A DNA stretch of 64,000 bases from Planococcus citreus (GTDB lineage: Bacteria; Bacillota; Bacilli; Bacillales_A; Planococcaceae), in assembly GCF_003664125.1 (NCBI RefSeq), contig NZ_RCCP01000001.1, positions 992,001-1,056,000 on the forward strand, written 5' to 3'. Of the stretch, positions 17,307 to 25,604 are shown in pieces. Under the pieces are notes generated by a model. That model was not told where the DNA came from and ran no database searches. It saw only the letters and a program-made list of their open reading frames with translations. The position numbers and the translations under genes are program-made. How positions within the stretch are numbered: the stretch's first letter is position 1; every line of letters begins with the position of its first letter.

Positions 17307-17436
17307 TCGGGTCATAAGCTATTCCGGCTGTGCGGCAAAGAGCGCCGCTTCGCCAGATCGTCTTATGCCTGTCGGGGGCCCACAGGATGTGGGTCAGCTA
17401 AGCGTTGCGACAGGATGTCGCGCATTTAGCTTAGCT
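17307..17436. repeat. Interspersed hairpin repeat, family 1, copy B with extra hairpins
   Basis: The core 17307-17375 (CTCGGGTCATAAGC, GGCTGTGCGGC, GCGCCGCTTCGCC, CGTCTTATGCCTGTCG) is followed by an insert (17376-17436) with two small stems: GCCCAC/GTGGG and GCGACAGGATGTCGC. The latter resembles the second hairpin of family 2 (24876-24891). It lies in the leader of the B12 operon, 46 bp before btuF. Confidence 0.75.
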
Positions 17437-17568
17437 TCCGCTTTTGGGCGCTTGCACATTTCTTCATGTCTAGCTGCAGTGCCCAACTCCTCGGGTCATA
17501 AGCCACTCTGGCTGTGCGGCAAAGGGCGCCGCTTCGCCAGATCGTCTTATGCCTGTCGGAGCTGAACG
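17437..17568. repeat. Interspersed hairpin repeat, family 1, copy C
   Basis: The element begins with CTTCCGCTTTTGGGCG, then TGTCTAGCTGCAGTGCCCA, CTCGGGTCATAAGCC, GGCTGTGCGGC and GCCGCTTCGCC, and ends CTTATGCCTGTCGGAGCTGA. The second half is largely complementary to the first, so the whole forms a long imperfect hairpin. It is tandem with copies B and D. Confidence 0.75.
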
Positions 17569-17703
17569 GGCACTTCCGCTTTTCTTCTTGTCCAGTTGCA
17601 GCGGCCTGCCTCTCGGGTCGTAAGCCGACTGCCCTGTGCGGCAAAAAGCGCCGCTTCGGGCATCCGTCTTACGCCTGTCGAGGCATAACGGCCGCTTCCA
17701 CAT
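17569..17703. repeat. Interspersed hairpin repeat, family 1, copy D
   Basis: This copy reads CACTTCCGCTTTTCTTC, TTGTCCAGTTGCAGCGGCC, CGGGTCGTAAGCCGACTGCC, GTGCGGC, GCCGCTTCGGGCATCCG, CTTACGCCTGTCG. Arms CGTAAGCCGACTGCCC and GGGCATCCGTCTTACG pair at 13 of 16 positions. It is closest to copy E at 21710-21848. It ends right beside the riboswitch terminator. Confidence 0.75.
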
Positions 17704-17707
17704 TTCA

Positions 17708-17744
17708 TTAAAAAAAGTCCCCTGCAGTGAAACTGCGGGGGACT
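17708..17744 (-). terminator. Riboswitch-controlled terminator
   Basis: On the minus strand the stem AGTCCCCCGCAGTTT/CACTGCAGGGGACT (17744..17716) is followed by TTTTTT. It comes right after the cobalamin riboswitch and would be the expression platform that stops transcription when B12 is bound. Confidence 0.85.
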
Positions 17745-17811
17745 AACAGGACGGTTCGCAAAAAAACAAGCGCGTCCGGCCTGTCCTCGCAAGCTTTCGG
17801 TTCGGTGTTCA

Positions 17812-17968
17812 TGAAGGCAGGTCTCCTGGCTTGTGATCATCGCTCGCTGCGCCTTCCCGGGATTTCCCAGTGGCTTGTTGCAGTTCGCTCTCACATACAG
17901 TGGCGGGACCGCGCCGGAATCGCACCGGCTTCCCTTTTAACTCATGTTCTTAGACATAAGCACCTTCA
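17812..17968 (-). promoter_or_regulatory. Cobalamin (AdoCbl) riboswitch
   Basis: Read on the minus strand it shows the family landmarks in order: GGTGCTTATG-like P3 start with AAAAGGGAAGCCGGTG, GATTCCGGCGCGGTCCCGCC, the B12-box CCCGCCACTGTAT (17907..17895), GCCACTGGGAAA, CCCGGGAAGGCG, and the closing AGCCAGGAGACCTGCC. It lies downstream of argS and upstream of btuF, and governs the whole salvage operon. Confidence 0.96.
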
Positions 17969-17998
17969 TGATTGCTATTCAGTTGATTTGATGACTCC

Positions 17999-18027
17999 AT
18001 TATACACCGAAAGTTCTAATTGTCTTC
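17999..18027 (-). promoter_or_regulatory. Likely promoter of the B12 operon
   Basis: A perfect -10 TATAAT (18004..17999, minus strand) lies just after the argS stop and about 30 bp before the riboswitch. No good -35 is seen at 17 bp spacing (GAAGAC), so the promoter may be weak. No terminator follows argS, so read-through from argS is also possible. Confidence 0.45.
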
Positions 18028-19688
18028 TACATTTTTTCAGGAGCTTGGACGCCGACTGTCTTCAAAGCGTTTGCGAGTGTCGTCTTAACCCCTTCGATCA
18101 AGGCAAGGCGCGCACGCGTCAATTCTTCATTGCTGGCATCCAATACTTTGTTGGCGTTATAGAAACTGTGGAAGTTCGACGCCAATTCGTGGATATACGT
18201 CGTGACGCGGTGAGGCGCACGAAGTTTTGCAGCATCTGCGATGACTTGCGGGAAATCGCCGATTTTCTTCAATACTTCGATTTCCTTTTCGTCCGTCAAC
18301 AGCTCCAGGTGCTCAGTGGAAGCGGTGAAGTTCTGCTCCGCTGCCTGGCGCAAGATCGAGCAGATGCGCGCATGTGCGTACTGGGAATAATAAACTGGGT
18401 TTTCGTTGGACTGGGAAACGGCCAAATCCAAGTCGAAATCCATATGCGAATCGCCAGAACGCATCGCAAAGAAATAACGGACCGCGTCTAGTCCGACCAA
18501 GTCGACCAATTCGCGCATCGTAACGGCTTTGCCGGTACGTTTACTCATTTTCATTTTCTCGCCATCTTTATACAATTGCACCATTTGGATAATGCTTACT
18601 TCAAGCGTATCGCGGTCGTAGCCAAGCGCTTCGATTGCCGCTTTCATACGTGGGATGTAGCCATGGTGGTCAGCTCCCCAAATATTGATGAGCTTGTCGA
18701 AGCCGCGCTGGATTTTGTCTTCGTGGTAAGCGATATCCGGCGTCAAATAGGTGTAGGTGCCATCGTTTTTGATAAGCACACGGTCTTTGTCATCACCGAA
18801 TGTTGTCGAGCGGAACCAAGTGGCGCCGTCTTCTTCGTAAATATGGCCATTGTCGCGCAGTTTTTTCAATGCCGCGTCGATCTTGCCGTTTTCGTAAAGG
18901 GAAGTTTCCGAATACCACACATCGAAATGGACGCGGAAATCGGCCAAGTCTTTCTGCAATTTCGCAAGCTCCACTTTCAAGCCGTGTTCACGGAATGCTT
19001 TATAACGTTCTTGTTCTGTCATATGAAGGAATTTATCACCGTGCTCTTCAACGAGTGCCGCAGCGATATCGATGATGTCTTGCCCGCGGTAGCCATCTTC
19101 AGGCATGCTTTCACCTTTGCCAAGCGCTTCGAAATAACGCCCTTCAATCGACAAAGCCAAATTATTGATCTGGTTGCCCGCATCGTTGATGTAATACTCA
19201 CGGGACACGTCATAGCCGGCAAGGTCCAGGATATTGCACATCGAATCGCCGACAGAAGAACCACGGGCATGGCCCAAATGTAGATCACCTGTCGGATTTG
19301 CGGAAACGAATTCGACTTGAATGCGCTGGCTGTTGCCCGATTTCGAGCAGCCGTATTCCTCGCCTTGCTCCAGTACGGTTTTGATCACGTCGTTCAAGTA
19401 ATCTTTCTGGATGACAATGTTGATGAATCCTGGGCCAGCGATCTCGACTTTTTCGATTTTCGCTGACTGTGTATCCAAGTTTTCCACAATGGCTTCTGCG
19501 ATTGCGCGCGGCGGCTTTTTCGCAAGTTTCGTCAATTGCATCGCCACATTCGTCGCATAATCACCGTTCGCTTTATCTCTCGGTGATTCCAATTGGACCT
19601 GGACCGGTTCTTCTGTAAGACCCGCTTTTTGGACCGCTTCGGCAATCGCCTGTTTAATGTTTTGCTGCACTTGTTCTACTGCGTTCAT
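18027..19688 (-). CDS. argS: Arginyl-tRNA synthetase
   Basis: The 553-residue class I synthetase charges tRNA-Arg. It has the N-terminal tRNA-D-loop binding domain (1-110), the HIGH-type motif HLGHARGSS in the sequence [12 protein letters not shown], the KMSKR-type [16 protein letters not shown], and the C-terminal helical anticodon domain ([21 protein letters not shown] onward). The length fits bacterial ArgRS. The start overlaps the upstream gene's stop (ATGA), so the pair is co-translated, as ywiB-argS in B. subtilis. Confidence 0.97.
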   Translation of the reverse strand: MNAVEQVQQNIKQAIAEAVQKAGLTEEPVQVQLESPRDKANGDYATNVAMQLTKLAKKPPRAIAEAIVENLDTQSAKIEKVEIAGPGFINIVIQKDYLNDVIKTVLEQGEEYGCSKSGNSQRIQVEFVSANPTGDLHLGHARGSSVGDSMCNILDLAGYDVSREYYINDAGNQINNLALSIEGRYFEALGKGESMPEDGYRGQDIIDIAAALVEEHGDKFLHMTEQERYKAFREHGLKVELAKLQKDLADFRVHFDVWYSETSLYENGKIDAALKKLRDNGHIYEEDGATWFRSTTFGDDKDRVLIKNDGTYTYLTPDIAYHEDKIQRGFDKLINIWGADHHGYIPRMKAAIEALGYDRDTLEVSIIQMVQLYKDGEKMKMSKRTGKAVTMRELVDLVGLDAVRYFFAMRSGDSHMDFDLDLAVSQSNENPVYYSQYAHARICSILRQAAEQNFTASTEHLELLTDEKEIEVLKKIGDFPQVIADAAKLRAPHRVTTYIHELASNFHSFYNANKVLDASNEELTRARLALIEGVKTTLANALKTVGVQAPEKM

Positions 19689-20095
19689 TTGGTTCCCTCC
19701 GTAAACTGTATTTCCATTTCGTATTCGCCGGCAAAATCGTTCCCGAGCGCTAGATCATAGCGCACTTTGAAACGGGTTTCCGTCATGATGAGTTCATGCG
19801 CTTTGGTCGTCAGCATGAACGATTCTTCCCCGTGGCGCAAATTGCCGGTCTGCTCTTTATCCAGCAGGAATGGCAAGCGCATCTGCAAGCCTCCGCTGCG
19901 CATCACAACCGCATCAGTTTCGCCGAGTTTGACCGTTGTCCGGATATCGAGCTCGTCTTGCCGCTCATCGTATTGCAGATAGCGACGACCATTTTTCTCG
20001 GTCAGGACACCTTCTGAACGCAGCTCCATCACTTGATCTTCGGCACCCGGCTGGCGGATGATCGTCGTTAATTTGATTTTCACCGATTTTTTCAT
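19685..20095 (-). CDS. DUF1934 family beta-barrel protein (YwiB-like)
   Basis: The 136-residue protein has alternating strands typical of the DUF1934 lipocalin-like barrel ([54 protein letters not shown] end). Function is unknown. It precedes argS with an ATGA overlap, the same arrangement as ywiB-argS. Two in-frame ATGs (20101 and 20095) share a GGAGAGGCGG site; the second has better spacing. Confidence 0.85.
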   Translation of the reverse strand: MKKSVKIKLTTIIRQPGAEDQVMELRSEGVLTEKNGRRYLQYDERQDELDIRTTVKLGETDAVVMRSGGLQMRLPFLLDKEQTGNLRHGEESFMLTTKAHELIMTETRFKVRYDLALGNDFAGEYEMEIQFTEGTK

Positions 20096-20292
20096 ATGCA
20101 TCCGCCTCTCCGTTTGTTCATAACCGTTTCATTATAGCCCGAATTGACGGGTGTTTTCAATTAAGTTTCAATTTCGACATTATGCGAAATAACCAGCAGC
20201 CGGACTACTCGTCTTAGCTCCTGAAGATTGCTGCAAAATCCAAAATATTTTTATCCGATACCTTCAAATGATAAAGCTCTATTTACTTGCAT

Positions 20293-20324
20293 AAAAAAAG
20301 CTAGCTTGAATTTCTCAAGCCAGC
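20293..20324 (-). terminator. Terminator after the antiporter gene
   Basis: The stem GCTGGCTTGA/TTCAAGCTAGC (20324..20300, minus strand) is followed by TTTTTTT, 5 bp after the stop codon. Confidence 0.85.
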
Positions 20325-20328
20325 CCGT

Positions 20329-21573
20329 TTAATGTGCATCTTCTCCAGAAACCTTTTCTTTTAGTCCCAATTTGCCAATCAAAGGCTTGATCGTCAACCC
20401 CTGGACAATTAAGGAGAATAGCACGACAGAAAAAGTTAACAGTAAAATGGTCTCCCTTCCTTCGAAACTAGACGGGAGACTGAGAGCCAAGGCAATTGAT
20501 AAACTGCCCTTCAATCCACCCCAGTTCAGCAAAATCCGTTCTTTCCTGTTCAGGCTCTTCGCCGGCATTGTGCTGATAAACAGTGCAATGATTCTTGCGA
20601 TAATGACGATAGCAATTGCTAATGCAATAATGCCCCATTGCCCCATGAAATCGATATTGCGGATCTCCAACCCGACAATCAGGAAGATAAGCGAATTGGC
20701 AATCAAAGTGATGACATCCCAAAAGGAATTGATGTTGCGTTCGGTCGTTTCCGACATCCCAATTCTTCCGCCATAATCACCAAAGACAAATCCACCTGCT
20801 ACTACGGCGATAACACCCGACACATGGAGTTGCTCCGCAATAAAATAACTGCCGAAAAATAATAATGCGGAGACCGCAATTTCAAACGGATAGTCGTCAT
20901 AAAAGCGGATCACCTGGGAAAAAATGAATCCAAGAATCAGGCCGACCAATACACCACCCACCGCAAATCTTAAAAACATCCACACGCCGCTTCCTACACC
21001 TGCCCACCCCATTTCTATGTACGTCAGCAAGTAAATAGAGGAAATCTGGAAAAGGACGATGGCGATTCCGTCATTGAATAAAGATTCACCTTCCATGATA
21101 GTCGACAGCTTCTGCGAAACCCCAGCCGATTTGAAGATTGACAGGACGCTGATCGGATCTGTCGCACTCATCAATGCCGCAAAGGTAAATGCGACGGCAA
21201 TGGGCAGCCCCAGTAGGTAATGCGCCGAGAAACCAATCAGTACAAACGATAGAAATGTTCCGCCAAGCGCCATTCCAAGGACTGTGTTCTTCTGTTGATA
21301 CAAGTGATGAAAAGGAAGCTTGAGCGTCGCGTCCCCCAAGAGAATCGGCAAAAATAAGGAAATGATAATGACTTGGAACACTTCAGACTGCGTTATGAAC
21401 GCTTCTGCATGGTCAATCAAGGGAAACGGTAGATTGCTGACCCCAAGTAACAAGCCGACTAAAACCAGTGCAATCGTGTCGGGTTGGCCTAGTTTTCTCG
21501 CTACCCCGACCACCGCAATTGCAATCGCCAAAAGCGTCAGAATCTGGATGAACACCTCATTAAAATCATGCAT
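20329..21573 (-). CDS. CPA1-family cation:proton antiporter
   Basis: The 414-residue membrane protein has about 12 hydrophobic segments and the CPA motifs TDPISVLSIFKSAG (helix with the Asp of ND/TDP) and GESLFNDGIAIVLF (ion-site Asp), then NWGGLKGSLSIALALSLP near the end. It should exchange Na+ or K+ for protons. It has no cytoplasmic TrkA domain, unlike the antiporter at 58320. AGGAGGAGG precedes the start. It is monocistronic, with its own terminator. Ion choice cannot be read from sequence. Confidence 0.88.
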   Translation of the reverse strand: MHDFNEVFIQILTLLAIAIAVVGVARKLGQPDTIALVLVGLLLGVSNLPFPLIDHAEAFITQSEVFQVIIISLFLPILLGDATLKLPFHHLYQQKNTVLGMALGGTFLSFVLIGFSAHYLLGLPIAVAFTFAALMSATDPISVLSIFKSAGVSQKLSTIMEGESLFNDGIAIVLFQISSIYLLTYIEMGWAGVGSGVWMFLRFAVGGVLVGLILGFIFSQVIRFYDDYPFEIAVSALLFFGSYFIAEQLHVSGVIAVVAGGFVFGDYGGRIGMSETTERNINSFWDVITLIANSLIFLIVGLEIRNIDFMGQWGIIALAIAIVIIARIIALFISTMPAKSLNRKERILLNWGGLKGSLSIALALSLPSSFEGRETILLLTFSVVLFSLIVQGLTIKPLIGKLGLKEKVSGEDAH

Positions 21574-21654
21574 TTCGCCGCCTCCTCCTTTTTACTTAGT
21601 ATCTTAACCATTTCTCTAAAACTGATTGTATAAACATCTATCTTGAAAACGTAC

Positions 21655-21688
21655 AAAAGCCGGCCTGTTGAACGCCAGGCCGGCTTTT
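21655..21688. terminator. Bidirectional terminator-like hairpin
   Basis: AAAAGCCGGCCTG and CAGGCCGGCTTTTG form a 13 bp stem with an 8-base loop. It is 160 bp past the speB stop, beyond a family 1 repeat, and upstream of the antiporter gene. The T-run is short. Confidence 0.6.
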
Positions 21689-21709
21689 GTGTAGGTTGGA
21701 ATCGCGTGT

Positions 21710-21848
21710 GCGCTTCCGCTGTTCTTCTAGTCTAGCTGCAGCGCCTAGCTCCTCGGGTCGTAAGCCGACTGCCCTGTGCGGCAAAGAGCGCCGCTTCGGT
21801 CATTCGTCTTACGCCTGTCGGAGCTGAACAGGCGCTTCCGCTTTTCTT
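21710..21848. repeat. Interspersed hairpin repeat, family 1, copy E
   Basis: This complete copy is bounded by CGCTTCCGCTGTTCTT and CGCTTCCGCTTTTCTT. Inside it folds as nested stems: GCGCCTAGCTCC with GGAGCTGAACAGGCGC, then CGTAAGCCGACTGCC with the CGTCTTACG side, then TGCGGC with GCCGC. It sits in the 3' untranslated region of speB and reaches the speB stop codon (21847-21849). Confidence 0.8.
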
Positions 21849-22719
21849 ATTTAACCCACCCAAGGATCATTTCGCGGATGAGTTTGCTCGCGGTGTTAGC
21901 CGTTTGATCCGAATGATCGTAAACTGGCGCGAGTTCAACGAGGTCGAAGCCGACGACGTTGACGCCGGATGCTGCGATGGCATGGATGGACGCAAGCAGT
22001 TCGCGCGATGTGATGCCGCCAGCGTCGACTGTTCCCGTTCCAGGAGCGTGCGCTGGGTCGAGCACGTCCATGTCGATCGTGATATAGACCGGACGGCCGT
22101 CGAGTGTCGGCAGTACTTGTTTTAACGGCTCGAGCACTTCGAATTTGTACAAATGCATGCCTTGCTCTTTCGCCCATTCGAATTCTTCTTTCATTCCTGA
22201 ACGAATGCCGAACGAGTAGACATTTTTCGGGCCGATGTGATCCGCGATTTTGCGGATCGGCGTTGAATGCGAATATTCTTCGCCTTCGTAGTTTTCACGC
22301 AGGTCTGTATGCGCATCGAAATGGATGATGGCAAGGTCGTCGTATTGGCTCGCGACTGCCTTCATGACCGGCAATGACACCAAATGCTCGCCACCCATGC
22401 CCATTGGGATTTTTCCGTCTGCCAACAGCGTATGCACATACGTTTCAATTTCGAGAAGGGATTTTTCCGGATTGCCGAATGGCAACGGGATATCCCCTGC
22501 ATCGAAGAATTTCACGTCTTCAAGTTCGCGGTCGAGGTACGGGCTGTATTCTTCCAACCCGATCGAGACTTCGCGGATTTTATTCGGGCCAAAACGCGAT
22601 CCCGGGCGGTAGCTGACCGTCCAGTCCATCGGCATGCCGTAGAGCACCGCTTTCGACTCTTCATAATTCGGATGGCTTTTGATGAACACTTTTCCTGAAT
22701 AGGTTTCGTCAAAACGCAT
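21847..22719 (-). CDS. speB: Agmatinase
   Basis: The 290-residue ureohydrolase hydrolyses agmatine to putrescine and urea. Mn-binding motifs are GGEHLVS, HFDAHTDLRENYEG and ITIDMDVLDPAHAPGTG. ATG 22719 (MRFDETYSG, like relatives) has GGGTGA at 5 bp; a GTG three codons upstream is less likely. The start lies 2 bp past the speE stop, and putrescine is the SpeE substrate, so speE-speB works as a polyamine operon. The stop codon lies at the edge of a repeat element. Confidence 0.95.
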   Translation of the reverse strand: MRFDETYSGKVFIKSHPNYEESKAVLYGMPMDWTVSYRPGSRFGPNKIREVSIGLEEYSPYLDRELEDVKFFDAGDIPLPFGNPEKSLLEIETYVHTLLADGKIPMGMGGEHLVSLPVMKAVASQYDDLAIIHFDAHTDLRENYEGEEYSHSTPIRKIADHIGPKNVYSFGIRSGMKEEFEWAKEQGMHLYKFEVLEPLKQVLPTLDGRPVYITIDMDVLDPAHAPGTGTVDAGGITSRELLASIHAIAASGVNVVGFDLVELAPVYDHSDQTANTASKLIREMILGWVK

Positions 22720-22720
22720 C

Positions 22721-23554
22721 TTATTCACCCGTCAAATCTTTCACGAATTTCGGCAAAACGAATGCCGCGTTGTGCAATTCCGGCGTGTAATATTTTGTTT
22801 CAATTTCGTGGAATCGCTCAGCTGGCACTTCCAGCGGGTTGTATTTTTTCGAACCGATCGTGAACGACCACAGACCGCTCGGGTATGTCGGGATGTTCGC
22901 AAGGTATAGTTTCGTGATCGGGAAGATCTCTCTGACATCGCTTTGCACTTGTTTGATCAAGTCCGGTGTGAACCACGGGTTGTCCGATTGTGCCACAAAG
23001 ATGCCGTCTTCTTTCAAGGCTTTCGAGATGCCAGCGTAGAAGCCTTTCGAGAACAAATTCACTGCCGGCCCGACCGGTTCAGTGGAATCGACCATGATGA
23101 CGTCGAATTCGTTTTCCGATTCCGCGATGTGCATGAAGCCGTCTCCGACGATTACTTCAACGCGCGCATCTTCCAAACCGGATGCAATCGATGGCAAGAA
23201 TTTTTTCGAGTACTCGATGACTTTGCCGTCGATATCGACAAGCGTCGCTTTCTTGACAGAAGGGTGTTTCAGGATTTCACGGATGACGCCGCCGTCTCCG
23301 CCTCCAACGACTAATACGTTCTCCGGGTTCGGGTGCGTGAACAACGGGACGTGCGCCACCATTTCGTGATAGACGAACTCGTCTTTTTCAGAAGTCATGA
23401 CCATGCCGTCCAAGAACAACATATTGCCCCATTCGGCTGTTTCAGCCATTTCTAAATATTGGAAATCCGTTTGTTCTGTATGAAGCGTTTTATTGATTTT
23501 CATTGTGATGCCGAAGTTTTCAGTTTGTTTTTCGGTATACCAGAATCCTGCCAT
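22721..23554 (-). CDS. speE: Spermidine synthase
   Basis: The 277-residue aminopropyltransferase moves the aminopropyl group from decarboxylated SAM to putrescine. Family motifs: the N-terminal beta domain, [19 protein letters not shown] (cofactor loop), [13 protein letters not shown] (catalytic Asp) and AQSDNPWF. Its length fits Bacillus SpeE. It is the first gene of the speE-speB pair. Confidence 0.96.
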   Translation of the reverse strand: MAGFWYTEKQTENFGITMKINKTLHTEQTDFQYLEMAETAEWGNMLFLDGMVMTSEKDEFVYHEMVAHVPLFTHPNPENVLVVGGGDGGVIREILKHPSVKKATLVDIDGKVIEYSKKFLPSIASGLEDARVEVIVGDGFMHIAESENEFDVIMVDSTEPVGPAVNLFSKGFYAGISKALKEDGIFVAQSDNPWFTPDLIKQVQSDVREIFPITKLYLANIPTYPSGLWSFTIGSKKYNPLEVPAERFHEIETKYYTPELHNAAFVLPKFVKDLTGE

Positions 23555-23983
23555 GTATAATCAAACTCCTTTATTTATCAGATTGAAATCACTTTACAAA
23601 GTATAAGTGTTTTCCGCAAAAGTGCAATACTCTTTTCCGCCACTTTTCTTTACCCGATTTGGCGTGGACTATGCATGGCGAATGCGGACGAGACCCCCCT
23701 TGTAAGACTTAACAGGGATTCTGTTTTCATGCATGCAAAAAGGCTTTCTGCAAAGGGAATCGATTCCCTGCACAGAAAACCTTTTTGGCCTGATGGGCGC
23801 GGAGAAAGTGACATGAGGCATTGGGCTTGGGTTTGTCGCAATGGCTCATAGCACTTGCCCGCTATCAGGTGTCCTAGCTTTCTAGTTGAAAAGCTGTACT
23901 CTCAGTTTACTTTTTTTTCGGCTCAACTTCAACTGCCGGAAGAACCGAATTTCATCTTTCACATTTCGTTCAAAAATCCAGCC
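23555..23983. other. Intergenic region between speE and ywhD, 429 bp
   Basis: The region holds one long hairpin (23737-23786) and a T-rich stretch. In B. subtilis a penicillin-binding protein gene (pbpG) lies in this position; here there is none, and the only open frame (23650-23841, minus) has no ribosome site and runs through the hairpin. Confidence 0.6.
23737..23786. terminator. Long bidirectional terminator hairpin
   Basis: An imperfect 24 bp stem, AAAAAGG...TTTCTG...AGGGAAT against ATTCCCT...AGAAAA...CCTTTTT, has a 2-base CG tip. It has T-runs on both strands and probably ends the ywhD transcript before speE. Confidence 0.75.
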
Positions 23984-24499
23984 TTATTGTGACAAATCAT
24001 TGTGCAATTGTTCCAGGCTGCGTTCCCACATTTCAGGGTTGTGGGTCTTCAAATACTCGGAGAGCACTTTTTTCGACGGTGCGTCCATATGGTCGACGAT
24101 GATTTTCCGCTTCATCGACTTATCCATCAAATTGACGTGATCCGCCAAAATTTTATAGCCGCGCCGCTTCTCGCGGTTGACGACCATTTCACATGCGGTG
24201 ACGCCGGCATAATAAGGGCCTGCCGGATTGAAGTCGATCGTGATCCACACGAGCCAATAATCTTTTCCGCCTGCGGAATCTTCGCGGTTGGTCGTGAATT
24301 TGATGCCACGTTCCGTCTGGCTTCTCGCATGCATCGCGCCGATATCAAGCACCGCGTCTTGTTCTTCGACGTCGATGATGAGCGGTGACACGTTCTCAAG
24401 TGACAAGGAACCGATGCCGTAGCCTTTATGCCCGTCTGTCGGATCGTCTTTTATAATAGTGAATCCCAATTTCTTTTTGGGCTTTTCTTCATTTGCCAT
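23984..24499 (-). CDS. ywhD: YwhD family protein
   Basis: This 171-residue protein belongs to the conserved Bacillales YwhD family of unknown function. It begins MANEEKPKKKLGFTIIKDD and contains GIGSLSLENVSPLIID, YWLVWITIDFNPAGPYYAG and a basic C-terminal half. The start at 24499 has GGAGGAATTGTACAA before it; a longer frame to 24730 covers the divergent ywhB gene and is rejected. It lies next to ywhB and upstream of speE-speB, as in B. subtilis. Confidence 0.88.
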   Translation of the reverse strand: MANEEKPKKKLGFTIIKDDPTDGHKGYGIGSLSLENVSPLIIDVEEQDAVLDIGAMHARSQTERGIKFTTNREDSAGGKDYWLVWITIDFNPAGPYYAGVTACEMVVNREKRRGYKILADHVNLMDKSMKRKIIVDHMDAPSKKVLSEYLKTHNPEMWERSLEQLHNDLSQ

Positions 24500-24563
24500 T
24501 TGTACAATTCCTCCATTCTGATATGATAAGCCTAACATCCAATGAAAAGGAGCTGCATCCATT

Positions 24564-24749
24564 ATGCCATACGTAACTGTAAAAATGCTCGAAGGCCGCA
24601 CAGACGAGCAAAAACGCGCACTCGTCGAAAAGGTCACTGCCGCTGTATCTGAAACAATCGATGCCCCGCCAGAGAAGGTTTTTGTATTCCTCGAAGATTT
24701 GAAGAAAAGCGAATACGCGGTCAACGGCAAGCTGTTGAACGACGAGTAG
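24564..24749 (+). CDS. 4-oxalocrotonate tautomerase family protein (YwhB-like)
   Basis: The 61-residue protein begins MPYVTVKMLEGRT; removal of Met exposes Pro1, the catalytic base of the family. Arg11/Arg39-type positions are partly kept (GRTDEQKRALVEKV). It forms hexamers in relatives, and the in vivo substrate in Bacillus is unknown. It is transcribed divergently from ywhD with 64 bp between starts and is followed by a strong terminator. Confidence 0.9.
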   Translation: MPYVTVKMLEGRTDEQKRALVEKVTAAVSETIDAPPEKVFVFLEDLKKSEYAVNGKLLNDE

Positions 24750-24752
24750 AGA

Positions 24753-24778
24753 AAAACTCCCCGAGGGGAGTTTTTTTT
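24753..24778 (+). terminator. Terminator after ywhB-like gene
   Basis: The stem AAACTCCCC/GGGGAGTTT with a GA tip is followed by eight T, 4 bp after the stop codon. Confidence 0.9.
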
Positions 24779-24796
24779 ATGCGCAAATGAATGGGC

Positions 24797-25013
24797 TCAT
24801 CTGACTGCACCTTCCGCTATTCGACTGCGCTTCAGGGACTGCTTGAGGCTCGCAGGAAGCGAGTCATGCAGCTGATGCGACAGGACGTCGCGTTTTCAGC
24901 TGCCCGGGAATGGGGCGGGTGTTGAGCCAAGGCGGAAGAGCACCGCCTTTGTCTCGCCAGCCCGCGCGGTCCCCCAGGCGTCGGCCTCCCTTTCGCTCCG
25001 TCTCTAGTTTGAG
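24797..25013 (-). repeat. Interspersed structured repeat, family 2, copy 1
   Basis: This copy lies in reverse orientation to copies 2 and 3 and fills the 348 bp gap between ywhB and ywgA. Read on the minus strand it has GACGGAGCGAAAGG, GGGACCGCGCGGGCTGGCGA, a variable stem (AAGGCGG/CCGCCTT), TTGGCTCAACACCCGCC, then a second hairpin (CAGCTG around GCGACGTCCTGTCGC) and a third (ACTCGC/GCGAGC). It is non-coding. Confidence 0.85.
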
Positions 25014-25097
25014 GGATGAATAGAAATTTCATCACCATCTCAGCTACTTATGCTGAATACAAAAACAGTATAATCGACTATAGCATTGCGTGCGGTT

Positions 25098-25604
25098 TTA
25101 CGAAAGTTTCAATTGTTCGAGTTCGTCTAGAAAGCGGTAAGCTTCTTCGATTTCAGCTTCGGTGAAGTTGAGTTTGCCTTTGACGCTATGTAGTTTGGCA
25201 ATTTGTTTGCCGCGCTCCATATGGCCGAAGTATAAAAGTGTCGAGGCCAGTTCCAGGAAACGCGCGCTTTTGGCATTGAGCAAAGCGGCGGCTTCAGGAT
25301 TTTTCGGGATGGAAGCGCCGACGGCATTGCGGAATTCCATGCCTTCATCCGTTACGGCGTATTTATATTGCACATAGGAACCTTTGTCTTCAAGCGCTTC
25401 CGATAAAAAGCCCATATCGCATAATTCTTCGATCCGCGCCGTCAATTCTTCTGAGTACGGCCCATAAATATGGAACTCGTATTTCTCCTTGAACGGGACA
25501 TTGAGCTTTTTCATGATATAGACCATTTTCTGCAGTTTCTTTCGGCCGGTTACTCCTTCGGCCGTCGCGATAAAATCGACGATTCTTGCATGTTCTTGGA
25601 GCAA
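25098..25604 (-). CDS. ywgA: YwgA family protein
   Basis: The 168-residue protein belongs to a conserved Bacillales family of unknown function. It has a winged-helix-like start (ARIVDFIATAEGVTGRKKLQKMVYIMKKL) and the KYEFHIYGPYSEELTARIEEL segment. It starts with TTG directly after the TAG of the HD-domain gene (AAGGAGG upstream), so the pair is co-translated. The constant pairing with the dNTPase-like protein suggests a shared job. Confidence 0.85.
   Translation of the reverse strand: MLQEHARIVDFIATAEGVTGRKKLQKMVYIMKKLNVPFKEKYEFHIYGPYSEELTARIEELCDMGFLSEALEDKGSYVQYKYAVTDEGMEFRNAVGASIPKNPEAAALLNAKSARFLELASTLLYFGHMERGKQIAKLHSVKGKLNFTEAEIEEAYRFLDELEQLKLS

Larger units (their letters stand above)
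17262..18026. other. B12 operon leader region, 765 bp without a gene
   Basis: From the btuF start outward it holds three tandem family 1 repeats (17307-17703), the riboswitch terminator, the riboswitch and the probable promoter. Short open frames across the repeats (for example 17426-17644) run through the hairpins on both strands and have no ribosome sites, so I do not call them genes. Confidence 0.8.

Noticed and set aside
17280..17703. Tandem repeats that might be a CRISPR array
   Set aside because: Units are about 130 bp, imperfect and self-complementary, with no unique spacers of regular length and no cas genes nearby.
17426..17894. Short minus-strand frames over the repeats and riboswitch
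   Set aside because: They read through stable hairpins and the riboswitch, and no start has a ribosome site.
23650..23841. A 63-codon minus-strand frame in the speE-ywhD gap
   Set aside because: It passes through the 50-nt terminator hairpin, lacks a ribosome site and shows no protein-like pattern.
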